From Terebella lapidaria (Eukaryota > Annelida > Polychaeta > Terebellida > Terebellidae): a stretch of 64,000 nt of DNA. The notes beneath the pieces are model-generated. The model made no database searches. It was not told the origin of the DNA and saw nothing but the letters and a program-made list of their open reading frames with translations. Made by a program: the position numbers and the translations under genes. How positions within the stretch are numbered: position 1 is the stretch's first letter; every line of letters begins with the position of its first letter. Below are positions 21,639 through 31,063 of this stretch, piece after piece. The DNA is taken from assembly GCA_949152475.1 (NCBI GenBank), contig OX424558.1, positions 37,148,651 through 37,212,650 of the forward strand. The letters run 5' to 3'.

Positions 21639-24071
21639 GTGAGGGACCCTTGCTGGTACCTGCCCCTGTCCTTCAGACGGGAGCCGGTCCGGTTCCTCGT
21701 AGACTCAGGCTCGGAGGTGACCCTCGTGGCCGCCGGAACGTTTAGGAAGGAGCCCGCGCTCCGCAACCTCGAGTTGCGGGATCCCGGACCATATAAGCTC
21801 TACGGAGCGGGAGACAACCGCATCCGTATCCATGGCATCATCGATCTGCCTATTACCCTTGGGGACAAGGTGTATCCGACAGAGGCGATCGTGGCGGATA
21901 TCGGAGCGGCCGGGATTATTGGGATGAATTTTCTACGGGTCCACCGGGTGATTGCCAACTTTAGTGCTGGCGAGTTCCGGATGGGAGAGGACACACACTT
22001 CCTCTTCCGCTCGGGCCCGATGCATTCATTCCAGATGCGGACATCGCGCACTGTAGTAGTGCCACCGATGAGTGAGATGATCATCGAGACGAGGCCGCGT
22101 CGTCCCCGCATGCCCCTCGATGGTCGACCGTGTATAGTGCAACCCGTGAGCAGTTTCGCCGCAGGAACTGGGCTCTTGCTGGGTGGGGCCCTGGTCATGT
22201 CCAACCCCCGCGCGATGCCCATCCTCGTGGTGAATCCTACGGATGCTCCGATTGTACTGAAGCGCGGATGCATAGCAGCTACTGCTATTCCCGCGTCCTC
22301 GAGTCGTGTCCTCCCCGACGATCCTGTCTGCCGCGCTGCGTGCGCGGCGGCGGCCACCGGGGATGACCCGTTCACCCTGCCGGACCATTTGGAATCTCGG
22401 GTTCCGAAGGACTGGTTGGATGAAGAGCAGCGCCAAGCGCTCCGCAAACTGCTGCGGCAGTATGCGGATGTGTTCATGGGTCCTGATGGTGCGGTTGGCA
22501 AGACTGACGTCGCCAAGCACCGCATCGACCTCGTGGACGAGCGTCCTCTCAAGCAGCGTCTTCGTCGGGCAGCAATAGTGCACCAAGAGGTCATAGACCA
22601 GGAGGTGCAAAAGATGCTCGACTTGGACATCATCGAACCCAGTGACAGCCCTTGGGCCAGTCCGGTGGTTATGGTGAAGAAGAAGGACGGCTCGTGGAGG
22701 TTCTTCGTGGGCTATCGGAAACTCAACGATGCCACGCGGAAGGACTCATATCCTCTCCCGCACATTGAGGATACCTTCGATGCCCTGGCCGGGTCGCACT
22801 ATTTCTGTGCTCTGGATCTGGCCTCTGGGTATTGGCAGGTGGAGATGGAGGAGAGTGATCGGGCGAAGACTGCCTTCGTTACCAAGAACGGGCTCTACCA
22901 ATTCAAGGTAATGCCGTTCGGGCTCTGTAACGCACCAGCGACGTTCGAGCGCCTCATGGAGATGGTACTAAAAGGGTTCCTCTGGAAGCGATGTATGGTC
23001 TACATCGACGATGTCGTCGTGTATGGCCGGTCGTTCGAGGAAACCCTCACCAACCTCCAGATGGTGCTCCATCGCATCCACGGAGCAGGGCTTAAATTGA
23101 AGCCAAGTAAGTGCGAACTATTCGCGCAGGAAATCCTGTACTTGGGCTTCATGGTAACGGGCACCGGAGTGAGACCAGACCCCGCAAAGGTGGCGGCCGT
23201 GCAGGAATGGCCTCCGCCCTGCAACGTGGCGGACGTGAGGTCCTTTTTGGGCTTCGCGAGCTACCACCGCAGGTTTATTCGCGGCTTTGCGGAGATCGAG
23301 CGTCTCCTTACTATCCTCACGGAAAAGGGCGCCGATTTTGTTTGGTCCGCCGAGCAGGCTGACGCCTTCTCGGGACTCCGGCAGGCCTTGGTAGCGGCCC
23401 TGGTGCTGCGGCACCCTCGTCCGGACTGCGAGTTCATCCTGGACACTGACGCGAGTAACTTCGCACTCGGCGGTGTCCTCTCGCAGATCGTGGACGGGCA
23501 AGAGTGGGTAGTAGCTTATGCGAGTGTGGCCTTGAGCCGCTCTCAAATGAACTACTGTACCACTCATCGCGAGTTGCTCGCGGTGGTTACGATGACCAAG
23601 CGTTTCCGGCACTATTTGTTGCGACGCCATTTCCGCTTGCGGACTGATCATAGTTCGCTGAGATGGCTCCTCAACTATAGTGAGGCCGATGGCTTGGTGG
23701 CGCGGTGGCTCGTCAAACTCCACGAGTATGACATGCAGATAGAGCATCGCGCTGGTAAGTTGCACGGCAATGCGGACGGCCTGTCCCGTTGTCATAAGTG
23801 CAAGAATCCGGGTTGTGCAGGAATGGCGCCATTCCAGCAAGCCGCGGATTCGTCCTCAGACTCGGAATTGGACGTTCCGGGGAGACCGCAGCCGCCGCCC
23901 CCTCTAACAACACGGCGGCCGGAGCGTCTAGGGCTAATCTCCGCGCGCGGACTGGCGTTATCGGCGAGGGCGTCCCGCATACGAAGCGGAGGTGCGGCTC
24001 AGCTCCAGCGAGTCCTCCTCGAGTCCGGCGGTGTACTCCTCGTGGGTACCCTCGTCCTCTGGAGAGTCTGA
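21639..24071 (+). CDS. pol: Gypsy-2 pol part 1: protease, reverse transcriptase, RNase H
   Basis: 810 codons with no ATG of its own, so it would be made by frameshifting from gag. The linker just upstream (to 21642) is in another frame, suggesting an extra indel. Protease: FLVDSG at ~residues 19-24 and IGMNFL. RT: WASPVVMVKKKDGSWRF, LDLASGYWQVE, YQFKVMPFGL, then YIDDVVVYG (~22999). RNase H: ILDTDASNFALGG, HRELLAVV, RTDHSSLRWL, NADGLSR, so all four acidic catalytic positions are present. Odd: the usual FCVDYR reads FFVGYR, with Gly (codon 22710-22712) where the family and Gypsy-1 have Asp. The frame is lost between RNase H and integrase. Confidence 0.92.
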   Translation: MRDPCWYLPLSFRREPVRFLVDSGSEVTLVAAGTFRKEPALRNLELRDPGPYKLYGAGDNRIRIHGIIDLPITLGDKVYPTEAIVADIGAAGIIGMNFLRVHRVIANFSAGEFRMGEDTHFLFRSGPMHSFQMRTSRTVVVPPMSEMIIETRPRRPRMPLDGRPCIVQPVSSFAAGTGLLLGGALVMSNPRAMPILVVNPTDAPIVLKRGCIAATAIPASSSRVLPDDPVCRAACAAAATGDDPFTLPDHLESRVPKDWLDEEQRQALRKLLRQYADVFMGPDGAVGKTDVAKHRIDLVDERPLKQRLRRAAIVHQEVIDQEVQKMLDLDIIEPSDSPWASPVVMVKKKDGSWRFFVGYRKLNDATRKDSYPLPHIEDTFDALAGSHYFCALDLASGYWQVEMEESDRAKTAFVTKNGLYQFKVMPFGLCNAPATFERLMEMVLKGFLWKRCMVYIDDVVVYGRSFEETLTNLQMVLHRIHGAGLKLKPSKCELFAQEILYLGFMVTGTGVRPDPAKVAAVQEWPPPCNVADVRSFLGFASYHRRFIRGFAEIERLLTILTEKGADFVWSAEQADAFSGLRQALVAALVLRHPRPDCEFILDTDASNFALGGVLSQIVDGQEWVVAYASVALSRSQMNYCTTHRELLAVVTMTKRFRHYLLRRHFRLRTDHSSLRWLLNYSEADGLVARWLVKLHEYDMQIEHRAGKLHGNADGLSRCHKCKNPGCAGMAPFQQAADSSSDSELDVPGRPQPPPPLTTRRPERLGLISARGLALSARASRIRSGGAAQLQRVLLESGGVLLVGTLVLWRV

Positions 24072-25722
24072 GTATGAGCGGTCCTTGCCCCCTGTGGTGA
24101 TGGCCGCTGCGGCGCAGCCGGACGCGACGGATGATGAGCCTAATTACTTGGGTGGCTACTCTCCGGCGCAAATAGCTGCGGCGCAGAGAGCTGACAGAGC
24201 TCTGGCACCGGTAATTACAGCCCTTGAGGCCGGCCAGAAGCCCTCGAAGGATGAGCGAAAGACCTACAGGGAGGAGACCTTGTCTCTAGTATCTCAGTGG
24301 GAACGACTCTCCTTGAGGGATGGCCTCTTATACCGGCGCTATGAGCCACCGACCCCACTGCCTCCAATATGGCAGTTGGTGCTTCCGGCGGAGCTGCGGA
24401 AAGAAGTACTCCACCAGTTGCATGACCTCCGGGTGACCGGTCACTTGGGAATCCGGAGGACCGTCCATAGGCTACAACAGCGCTTTCATTGGCCTGGTAG
24501 CAGCTTGGACGTGCAACGGTGGTGCGCAGCCTGCCCTCGGTGTCAAGCTCGCAAAGGAGTTCCGACTCCTGGCCGCCACCCCTTGACCACGGTTAAGGCG
24601 GGCGCGCCATTTGATCGGATAGCTTTGGATATACTGGATACCCACCGGGTCACCCCGCGCGGTTTCCGGTACATCCTAGTGATTTCCGACTATTTTACCA
24701 AGTATACCGACGCCTACCCACTGCGCCGCCAGACTGCGGACGAGGTAGCTCGGTTATTGTTAAATAGATGGGTGGTGTACCATGGGGTACCTAAACAGGT
24801 ACATTCGGATCAGGGCACGCAATTTGAGAGCAACCTGTTCCGAAACCTAGCACAGATGCTAGGCAGTACCAAGGTGCGGACCACCCCCTACAGGCCCCAG
24901 TCTGATGGCCAGGTCGAACGCTTTAATCGATCGGTCCTCAACATGCTGGCGGCCTTTGTGAACGATCGTGCGAATGATTGGGATGACCACCTCCTGTATG
25001 TCTTAATGGCGTACAGGTCGTCGGTCCACTCTTCGACCGGAGTTACTCCGCACGCGATGTTGTACGGCCGGGAGCTAAATTTGCCCGTGGATATTATGTA
25101 TCCAACTGCGGCAGAGACCGGCGCAGTACCCCAGTGCGGTCCGGAGTACGTGGAGTGGATTCGCCGCGCCCTGGCGAACGCCCATGATTTCGCGCGCGCA
25201 CGCCTGGACAAGTCTGCCATCCGGCAGAAGCGAGGCTATGACGCCCATGCTAAGGGTAGGCCAGCTTTTGCGGAGGGCGACAAGGTGCGCTACTATTATC
25301 CGCCGCTTAAGCAAGGCAATAAATTTGCTAAGCCGTGGATAGGCCCGTTTACGGTACTGAAACAGGTGACAGATGTGGACTACCGGATCCGGAGGGATTC
25401 CGATCCGGACAGGGTTCTGGTTGTCCATATCGATAATCTGAAGAAGTACGAGGGCCCGCTTGTCATGGATCCGCTCGTTCAAGATGCGGAACCGGATGAT
25501 GCTCCCATGTGGGATCCGTCTGGTCAGCATCCGCGGACTCCGGACGAGCGTGTGCGCCGTATGGTGGGCCTCCCGGACCTCTCTGACCCGTCAGATGATG
25601 GACTGGGTGGCTATCAGCCAGATGACGGCGATCCGCAGGTACCCCCACTCCCTCCAGTACCTGCGGATGACGGGCGGCCACGCCGGAAACCAAGTGCGCC
25701 AGCACGGTATGGGTGGGAATAA
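23992..25722 (+). CDS. pol: Gypsy-2 pol part 2: integrase
   Basis: Inserts the DNA copy into the genome. An N-terminal linker is followed by the zinc-binding HHCC region (HDLRVTGHLG ... CAACPRC), then the catalytic core with D (ALDILDTH), D (HSDQGTQFES) and E (GQVERFNRS). The last two are separated by 35 residues, the classic D,D-35-E spacing. The C-terminal module reads WIGPFTVLKQVTDVDYRI ... VVHIDNLKKYE, the GPY/F domain of Gypsy integrases. No chromodomain follows, only a Pro/Asp-rich tail. It overlaps the RNase H ORF by 80 bases in the +1 frame, so Gypsy-2 has a frame change here too. Gypsy-1 keeps the same order. Confidence 0.93.
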   Translation: MRLSSSESSSSPAVYSSWVPSSSGESEYERSLPPVVMAAAAQPDATDDEPNYLGGYSPAQIAAAQRADRALAPVITALEAGQKPSKDERKTYREETLSLVSQWERLSLRDGLLYRRYEPPTPLPPIWQLVLPAELRKEVLHQLHDLRVTGHLGIRRTVHRLQQRFHWPGSSLDVQRWCAACPRCQARKGVPTPGRHPLTTVKAGAPFDRIALDILDTHRVTPRGFRYILVISDYFTKYTDAYPLRRQTADEVARLLLNRWVVYHGVPKQVHSDQGTQFESNLFRNLAQMLGSTKVRTTPYRPQSDGQVERFNRSVLNMLAAFVNDRANDWDDHLLYVLMAYRSSVHSSTGVTPHAMLYGRELNLPVDIMYPTAAETGAVPQCGPEYVEWIRRALANAHDFARARLDKSAIRQKRGYDAHAKGRPAFAEGDKVRYYYPPLKQGNKFAKPWIGPFTVLKQVTDVDYRIRRDSDPDRVLVVHIDNLKKYEGPLVMDPLVQDAEPDDAPMWDPSGQHPRTPDERVRRMVGLPDLSDPSDDGLGGYQPDDGDPQVPPLPPVPADDGRPRRKPSAPARYGWE

Positions 25723-27498
25723 CCTTCCGCCCATGCGGATGCGTCTGCGGTACCCGTCTATCATACTACGGACGGGTTTTAGGTCGTTCCGTGAGAGTCC
25801 GCACGACTTACCTCCGCGGGTGGCTACCTTGTGGCTATCTTCGGAGTTGAGGTCCGCGGAGACTTTCATGTCGTAACGCCGCCGCTCCGCATCCGCCCTC
25901 CTGTAGTTTCCAGCGCCAGGGACGTGCGGATGGCCTGTCCGCACATTGTGGACGGCTGTTCGGCGTAATCCGCACAACGGTTACGCTGGCCGGACGAATT
26001 TACTGATCCGGCCGGACGCCCCTGGTCCCGGGACAACCTCTTATATGGCCAGACTGAGGTTGGGATTTACGTCCGCTACGGGAGAAGCGCCTTCCCACGG
26101 ATTTGGGGAACTGGCTCTGGACGCGGGGATAGTGTCCGCACGCGAGGACTGATGTCCGCGGTTCGTCCGCGTGACTCGTCCGGCGTCCGCGGCGCTTTAA
26201 GATGACGCACTTCGGTGTAGTTATCCCCCGTGAGCCATTACTATAATTACGGTTATAGTAATTAAGGTTTCTTACGGCAGGAAACCGACTATCCATTATG
26301 ATAATGGAGCGGTTGTTAAGTCCGCGAGTGCGGACCAGCCGCGGCAGCGGGTGACGCTCGTTCTCGTCCGGATCGTACCTTACAATATGCGGTCCGGCCG
26401 GAATGACCGGAACCCCGGCCTCCTTCTAAGAAGGGGGTCGTATATTACATGCGCAACACTTGTGGTGGCTTTTAATTCCAATTTCATATTCATTGGATAA
26501 GGGCAATACGCCGTACAATGGTAGGCGTCCGGCCTGGACTCCGTCCGCGGGCAGCTCCGGACGTCCGCCGGCTATTGCTTTCACCATCTTTGGGCGCCTC
26601 TAGATTGGGCGCCGGTATGAAGGGTTCGCCCCCTAACCATTGAGGTTATGGACCATGCCGGCTCCGCGTCTAATCTATTGGCTCCGCGCTCCGGTAGTCG
26701 TTTGAGGAGGCTCTGGGCTGGACCGGGCACCGCTCCACGGCCGGGCAGTACGTCGGGGTTGCTAGTGGGCGCTTTGCAAACGCCCATAGGGCGCCCGATT
26801 GTCTGTCCGGACGTCATGGGTATGTCCGATCACCCTGTAAGCGTGCCAGCGGCTATGGGGAGTGATTTTGTTTATTTTCCATCTCATTTATTATTTATGG
26901 GAGGATTATAAGCCACAAGTGTGTGCGTGTTCCCGTGGAAATGCTATTCTTACTCATTTATCCAATATATGAGAAAGTTTAGTGATATATCTCTTGTCCT
27001 TGGTGCAATAGAGAGTAAGAAATCGGGAGATTTCTGCTTTCGCAAGAGGGGTGTAGGAGACCCACAAGTAGTTTGGCTTTTTGATACATTGTATACAATC
27101 TTTAACCTGCGAGGGTGATTAACTTCACGTCATTGATCGCCAGTGCGAAAGCTATCGCTAATGACTGCTGTTAATTACTGTAGTATTTTAGCGGGTTCCC
27201 CCGGGATGGCTTGTGTATACAAGCCATCCGTATACATGGCACGATAGGAGTCACCGGGGGGAGATGCGTGTATGTGAATGCGGTAGTGTAAAACGTCCTT
27301 TTGTCTGTCGATCGGGTAGATGCAGTGAACAGACGTTTCCACGGGAACGCGTCATACGATGCGTGTGCAGTATAACTGCCAACACTTGATGCCTATAATC
27401 GATGTAACTCGACACTTACTGGTCATTCAAGCACTCGGCACTGGTGGAGACGGATCTGCGGATCTGACTCCCAGTGTTTAGAGCGATTAGAGCGCTTG
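25723..27498 (+). other. Gypsy-2 non-coding region with a train of hairpins
   Basis: No credible ORF in 1.8 kb. Five hairpins follow one another: stems 26237-26246/26253-26262 (10 bp), 26266-26271/26281-26286, 26293-26299/26301-26307, 26320-26325/26330-26335 and 26339-26342/26347-26350. A sixth, CCTTCT/AGAAGG, lies at 26422-26434. GTCCG occurs eight times in 26101-26400. Possible roles (RNA export, packaging, internal initiation or splicing for ORF3) are inference. Confidence 0.6.
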
Positions 27499-29580
27499 AT
27501 GTCAGAGTCAAGTGACGGCTGGGGTAGTGATGTGGGAAGGGAGGAGGGGTCTCTAGAGCGCACTAGTGTGTACTCGAGACCCCTAGCTAAGCCTGAGGAT
27601 GTGGACAATGAACATGTCTCCGAAGGCGAAGAGATGGGTTCTGCGGAATCCAGCTCCGGCTCTGGTTCTTACACAGGAACCGAGTCCGAGAGCGAGGTCG
27701 CGGAGGACCGCCCCGCAGAGAGTGACTCGGCCACGCCAGGCGCCGAGCAGCTCTTGGATCCGTCGCCTTTTCCTTGTATGGAAGAGGTGATGGACTGCGG
27801 TGGTGCGGGACTCGTGGATGTGGATATTGAGTTGCATCCGCACCCGGAGATGCTTGCGTCTTTGGGTCCGGATGAGAGTACTCGTGCGGAAACCCGTCCG
27901 GATGGCCGTAGCCGTCTGGACACCGGTTCCGCCGAGAACTCCTCGGTGTCCGCACCTGCGGAGTCTGGTCCGCACGACCAGAAGGCCCCTGGGACTTGGG
28001 CGGAGCAGGTTGACGCGGCTGAGGAAGCCGCATCCCAAGCGCCACCTCAGGAACAGGAGTCTGGCTCGAAGGAGACCGAGAACCGAGATGACGGGTTTAC
28101 ATCGCCCGTCTCTAGGCGTACTCGCCGTCGAGCCCGGGAGATTGCCCAGAAGCAGTGGAGAGCCCAGCAAGTGCTGGAAGCCTCTGACCGCGGGCAATCT
28201 GAGGCCGGATCCGACCCGGACCCGGGCCAAGATAGAGTGGCTTCTCCTAAGCCGCGCCCCCAGCCGAAGACTCAGGGGAAGAGCTCGTCCGCCGGAAAGG
28301 CTCCGGCCGGGACGACGCCCCTGCAGTCTCCGGGTGCGCTGACTCAGGAGGATTTCCCGGGCTTGCTCGAGGTGACGGTACCCGCGGGTCCGTCTGAGGG
28401 ACGGGTGGTGGCAGACACCTCCGCCTCCTCGAGTATCGCGTCGGTGGTCCCGCCAAGGACCCCACGCGTGACTCCCTCGGTTGCGAGCAGTAGCGGACGT
28501 GCGGTACCTCTCTCGAGGTCGACGTCCGCGTCCTCGTTGGTAGTTGAGGGGACGTCCGCGGGATGGGAAAGCACCGCCTCTATGGACTTGGACCCCCACG
28601 ACGCCACGGCGGACATACGCCGGAGACTCGGTCCCACGACCGCCAGCGTCTACGAGACTTTTCGCGAGTCTGTAGGCCAGGCGGTCGGCCATCGTCGCGA
28701 TGGTATGGACCGGATCCCCGGTGACCCGGCGTTGGTGAACCTGCCGGTGCCCCGAGCCATTCGTGACTTGGGGTCCGCAGGTGTAGCCGCGTTGGTCCGC
28801 GCTCGGGAGGAGCACCCCTGGGATCACCCCCAGCGTGGTCGACTCACCCGAGCGGCGGAGTACCTTGTGGCGGAGATGGACAGCTCTCTGGATCGGTTCA
28901 GCCGGTGCCGCGCCGAGGCCTCCCGTGTCGCATGCGATCTCGCATATGACCAGGGCCTCATGGAAGGCACCCGGCGGAGCCTAGAGAGCTACCGGACTTT
29001 GTCGGCCGTCATTGAGCGGCGCGCGTTCGACCAGGGTCGGACCGCCGCTCTTGCCGAGCAGTCCGGGGCGTCCGCCCCCGCCCCAGAGGTAGCCGCACGG
29101 ATGGAGCACCTGGAGGCTGAGAATGAGCAGCTACGGCGTCGTCTTGACGAAGCCGAGGCCGCTCGGACTCGCCTACTCCAGGGCGTCGATGACCCCGAGT
29201 CGTCCGCCCTGAACCAGGCGGCTCTCCGGCGCGCGGATGCCGCTTTGGAGCTGGCCATCTACCCATACCTAGTCCAGGTGTGGGGAGAACGGACGGCCGG
29301 TCCACAGCGCACCCGCGATACGGGGGAGATGTTCCGCGCCATTGCAGATCTCGGCGCGACATCTCTACCGGCCTCCGTCGTGATGGCTCCGTCAGGACCC
29401 GGATTGCAGGGCTCACCGCAAAAGCCCCTGCAAGCTCCACCGGGCCTGCCTCATCCGCCCGTGCAGCCGGCTTTCACTATGCCGGCTCCGCTGCTTCCGC
29501 GGCATAGGGACTCGTCACCGCCGCCAGACCCCAAGACAGGCGGCACGGATGAGGAGCCCATGACGATGGAGGAAGGCTAG
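27499..29580 (+). CDS. Gypsy-2 ORF3: accessory coiled-coil protein of unknown function
   Basis: An intact 693-aa ORF in the env position, in the sense strand. The first ATG is 27499 (MSESSDGW). The frame is open upstream to 27376 without another ATG. The N-terminal half is acidic and Ser/Pro-rich, then a very basic stretch at ~195-215 (RRTRRRAREIAQKQWR) could be a nuclear signal or RNA-binding tract. A second low-complexity region follows. From ~residue 450 the protein is helical (AAEYLVAEMDSSLDRF ...), with a coiled coil at ~535-570 (MEHLEAENEQLRRRLDEAE) and a Pro-rich tail ending in acidic residues. There is no signal peptide, furin site or membrane anchor, so it is not an envelope glycoprotein. 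The layout matches Gypsy-1 ORF3, and both begin MSxSSD or MSSSD. I do not recognise the family. Confidence 0.75.
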   Translation: MSESSDGWGSDVGREEGSLERTSVYSRPLAKPEDVDNEHVSEGEEMGSAESSSGSGSYTGTESESEVAEDRPAESDSATPGAEQLLDPSPFPCMEEVMDCGGAGLVDVDIELHPHPEMLASLGPDESTRAETRPDGRSRLDTGSAENSSVSAPAESGPHDQKAPGTWAEQVDAAEEAASQAPPQEQESGSKETENRDDGFTSPVSRRTRRRAREIAQKQWRAQQVLEASDRGQSEAGSDPDPGQDRVASPKPRPQPKTQGKSSSAGKAPAGTTPLQSPGALTQEDFPGLLEVTVPAGPSEGRVVADTSASSSIASVVPPRTPRVTPSVASSSGRAVPLSRSTSASSLVVEGTSAGWESTASMDLDPHDATADIRRRLGPTTASVYETFRESVGQAVGHRRDGMDRIPGDPALVNLPVPRAIRDLGSAGVAALVRAREEHPWDHPQRGRLTRAAEYLVAEMDSSLDRFSRCRAEASRVACDLAYDQGLMEGTRRSLESYRTLSAVIERRAFDQGRTAALAEQSGASAPAPEVAARMEHLEAENEQLRRRLDEAEAARTRLLQGVDDPESSALNQAALRRADAALELAIYPYLVQVWGERTAGPQRTRDTGEMFRAIADLGATSLPASVVMAPSGPGLQGSPQKPLQAPPGLPHPPVQPAFTMPAPLLPRHRDSSPPPDPKTGGTDEEPMTMEEG

Positions 29581-30093
29581 GGTACTAGCCTCGTCGCTGC
29601 ACTTGTGCGGCGGCGTGCCGGAGTCGCTTCCGCGGCTCCGCCCTGCCTCAGACCCGTCCTGCGGATCTGAGGAGCCGGCCGGCAGGGCGGTCGGCAACAT
29701 TTTTAGAGGTACTATCACTTTTGATCACTCGGTGTGTCGTTTTACATAATCTCTAAATTTAAAGTCTAACCTTAAAGATATTCCAAAGACTCGACACACC
29801 GTCCTTTTATAACGGATGACCTTCCAAGGTCATCACACAGTTTTGGACCACCTCGGTCAAAATTTTAGCTTGTTTATTAGGATTTATTCAAAATTGCAAA
29901 GCGCGTTATAGTTTACTCTGTAAGTCCGGGGGTAGTTCCCCATTCTTCCAAAAGGGACTCTTAAAGTCCTAGTGTTTGCGCCGTGACTTCCGGGCGTTGC
30001 CATCTTGCCTTCTTCCGGCCCCCGCCATGCGAAGCCTTCGTCGGGTTTCGAGCATTTTGGGCGCGGGCGGAACATGTTGGGGACCAACATTGT
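29581..30093 (+). other. Gypsy-2 3' non-coding region with strong inverted repeats
   Basis: No ORF. A compound hairpin has outer stem 29638-29647/29681-29690 and inner stem 29646-29652/29666-29672. A 10-bp stem CGGTGTGTCG/CGACACACCG is at 29730-29739/29792-29801. A 9-bp hairpin GATGACCTT/AAGGTCATC is at 29815-29823/29826-29834. Confidence 0.6.
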
Positions 30094-30103
30094 AAGGAGG
30101 GGG
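30094..30103 (+). other. Gypsy-2 polypurine tract
   Basis: AAGGAGGGGG ending three bases before the 3' LTR, the standard place for priming plus-strand DNA synthesis. Confidence 0.8.
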
Positions 30104-30106
30104 TAA

Positions 30107-30843
30107 TGTGGCGATTTTGCCCTAAGCACGCGGCAGGTGATTGTAAACATAAATGCCATTTATGTGGCCTTTTTGTACTTGGCCTTGTTTTGACATGCTC
30201 CGTTCGAGCGTGCGTTGCCACGGCGACGTATTGTAATTTACGCTCCAGTAAACTATAACAATGGATCGATTAAACCTCGCGTGCGCCCTACAGTTTCTGG
30301 TGTATTATATATACACTGGAAGCGACTCGATCGAGGAGATTGTCCGAGAGATCGAGACTAGGACGCACACGAGGCTCGCCATGAGCTTTGTGTTCCCTGG
30401 GTCTGAGTAGTGGGCTCCTAGAGCCCTGGGGACGATTTCCATGGGGAGGCCCGGGCTGGGAGAGACAAGTTGCTGACTCGGGGGCCTTCGGCCCTGTGGA
30501 TCGCCAGCTCTCTCCCTTCCCGGGACGTGTGACAGAGGCTCTGGCCAGCATGTCGGACTGTACGGGGTTCCGTCCCCGAGGCAGACCGCGGCTCGCCAGG
30601 CCCCGCCAGTTAACACCGTAGGGATGAACTAGTTTCTGAACGGTGTCCGTAGGCCTGGGAGTGTCGGGTGGGCTGTTACCTGGTTACCGTTAATGCTGAA
30701 GTAGTTACCGTGTCCGCAGCGACCTCCGGTGAGCGGCCCTGCCGCGAGGATCCGGAATAGCGGATGCGCGTCCGCAAGGACTCGGATGAGAGAGGACTAT
30801 CCTCGAGGATCCCGAAGAGCGGACGGTAGTCAATAACTTTACA
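30107..30843 (+). repeat. Gypsy-2 3' LTR
   Basis: 737 bp, matching the 5' LTR apart from one base near its end. It is followed by ATAATAATAAT, the continuation of the host microsatellite. Confidence 0.95.
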
Positions 30844-31014
30844 ATAATAATAATTTATTATTCCTCATCTAAACACATTTACCTAGCGTGGGGCCATGTT
30901 TTGGCATATAACACCATGGAGCCATCAACTCTTTCTTCAAGTAGGCCGTAGTTGGTCACAGAATAGGTAGAATATTTGTTTCAACCACGGCATCTTCATG
31001 CGTGACAGGTGGAT

Positions 31015-31020
31015 TTTATT
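31015..31020 (-). terminator. Poly(A) signal downstream of copy 2
   Basis: AATAAA on the minus strand ~175 bases after the copy 2 stop. The same signal is at 62458-62463 for copy 5. Confidence 0.4.
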
Positions 31021-31063
31021 TCATCGTGAATTCAGGATTCATTACATCAAAACACTTGTATAC

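Larger units (their letters stand above)
18413..30843 (+). mobile_element. Gypsy-2: young Ty3/Gypsy LTR retrotransposon with a third ORF
   Basis: A 12.4-kb element on the plus strand: 5' LTR 18413-19149, primer site, gag, pol, a 1.8-kb non-coding region rich in hairpins, ORF3, a structured 3' region, polypurine tract, 3' LTR 30107-30843. The LTRs (737 bp, TGTGGCGA...TTTACA) differ at one position I can find, so insertion is recent. Inverted-arm copies at ~44745 and ~62690 lack it. Gag and pol carry a few frame changes, so autonomy is uncertain. It is more G+C-rich than the host DNA around it. Confidence 0.95.

Noticed and set aside
27583..28827. 414-aa antisense ORF in Gypsy-2 ORF3
   Set aside because: Arg-rich shadow of a G+C-rich coding strand. 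No feature supports it.
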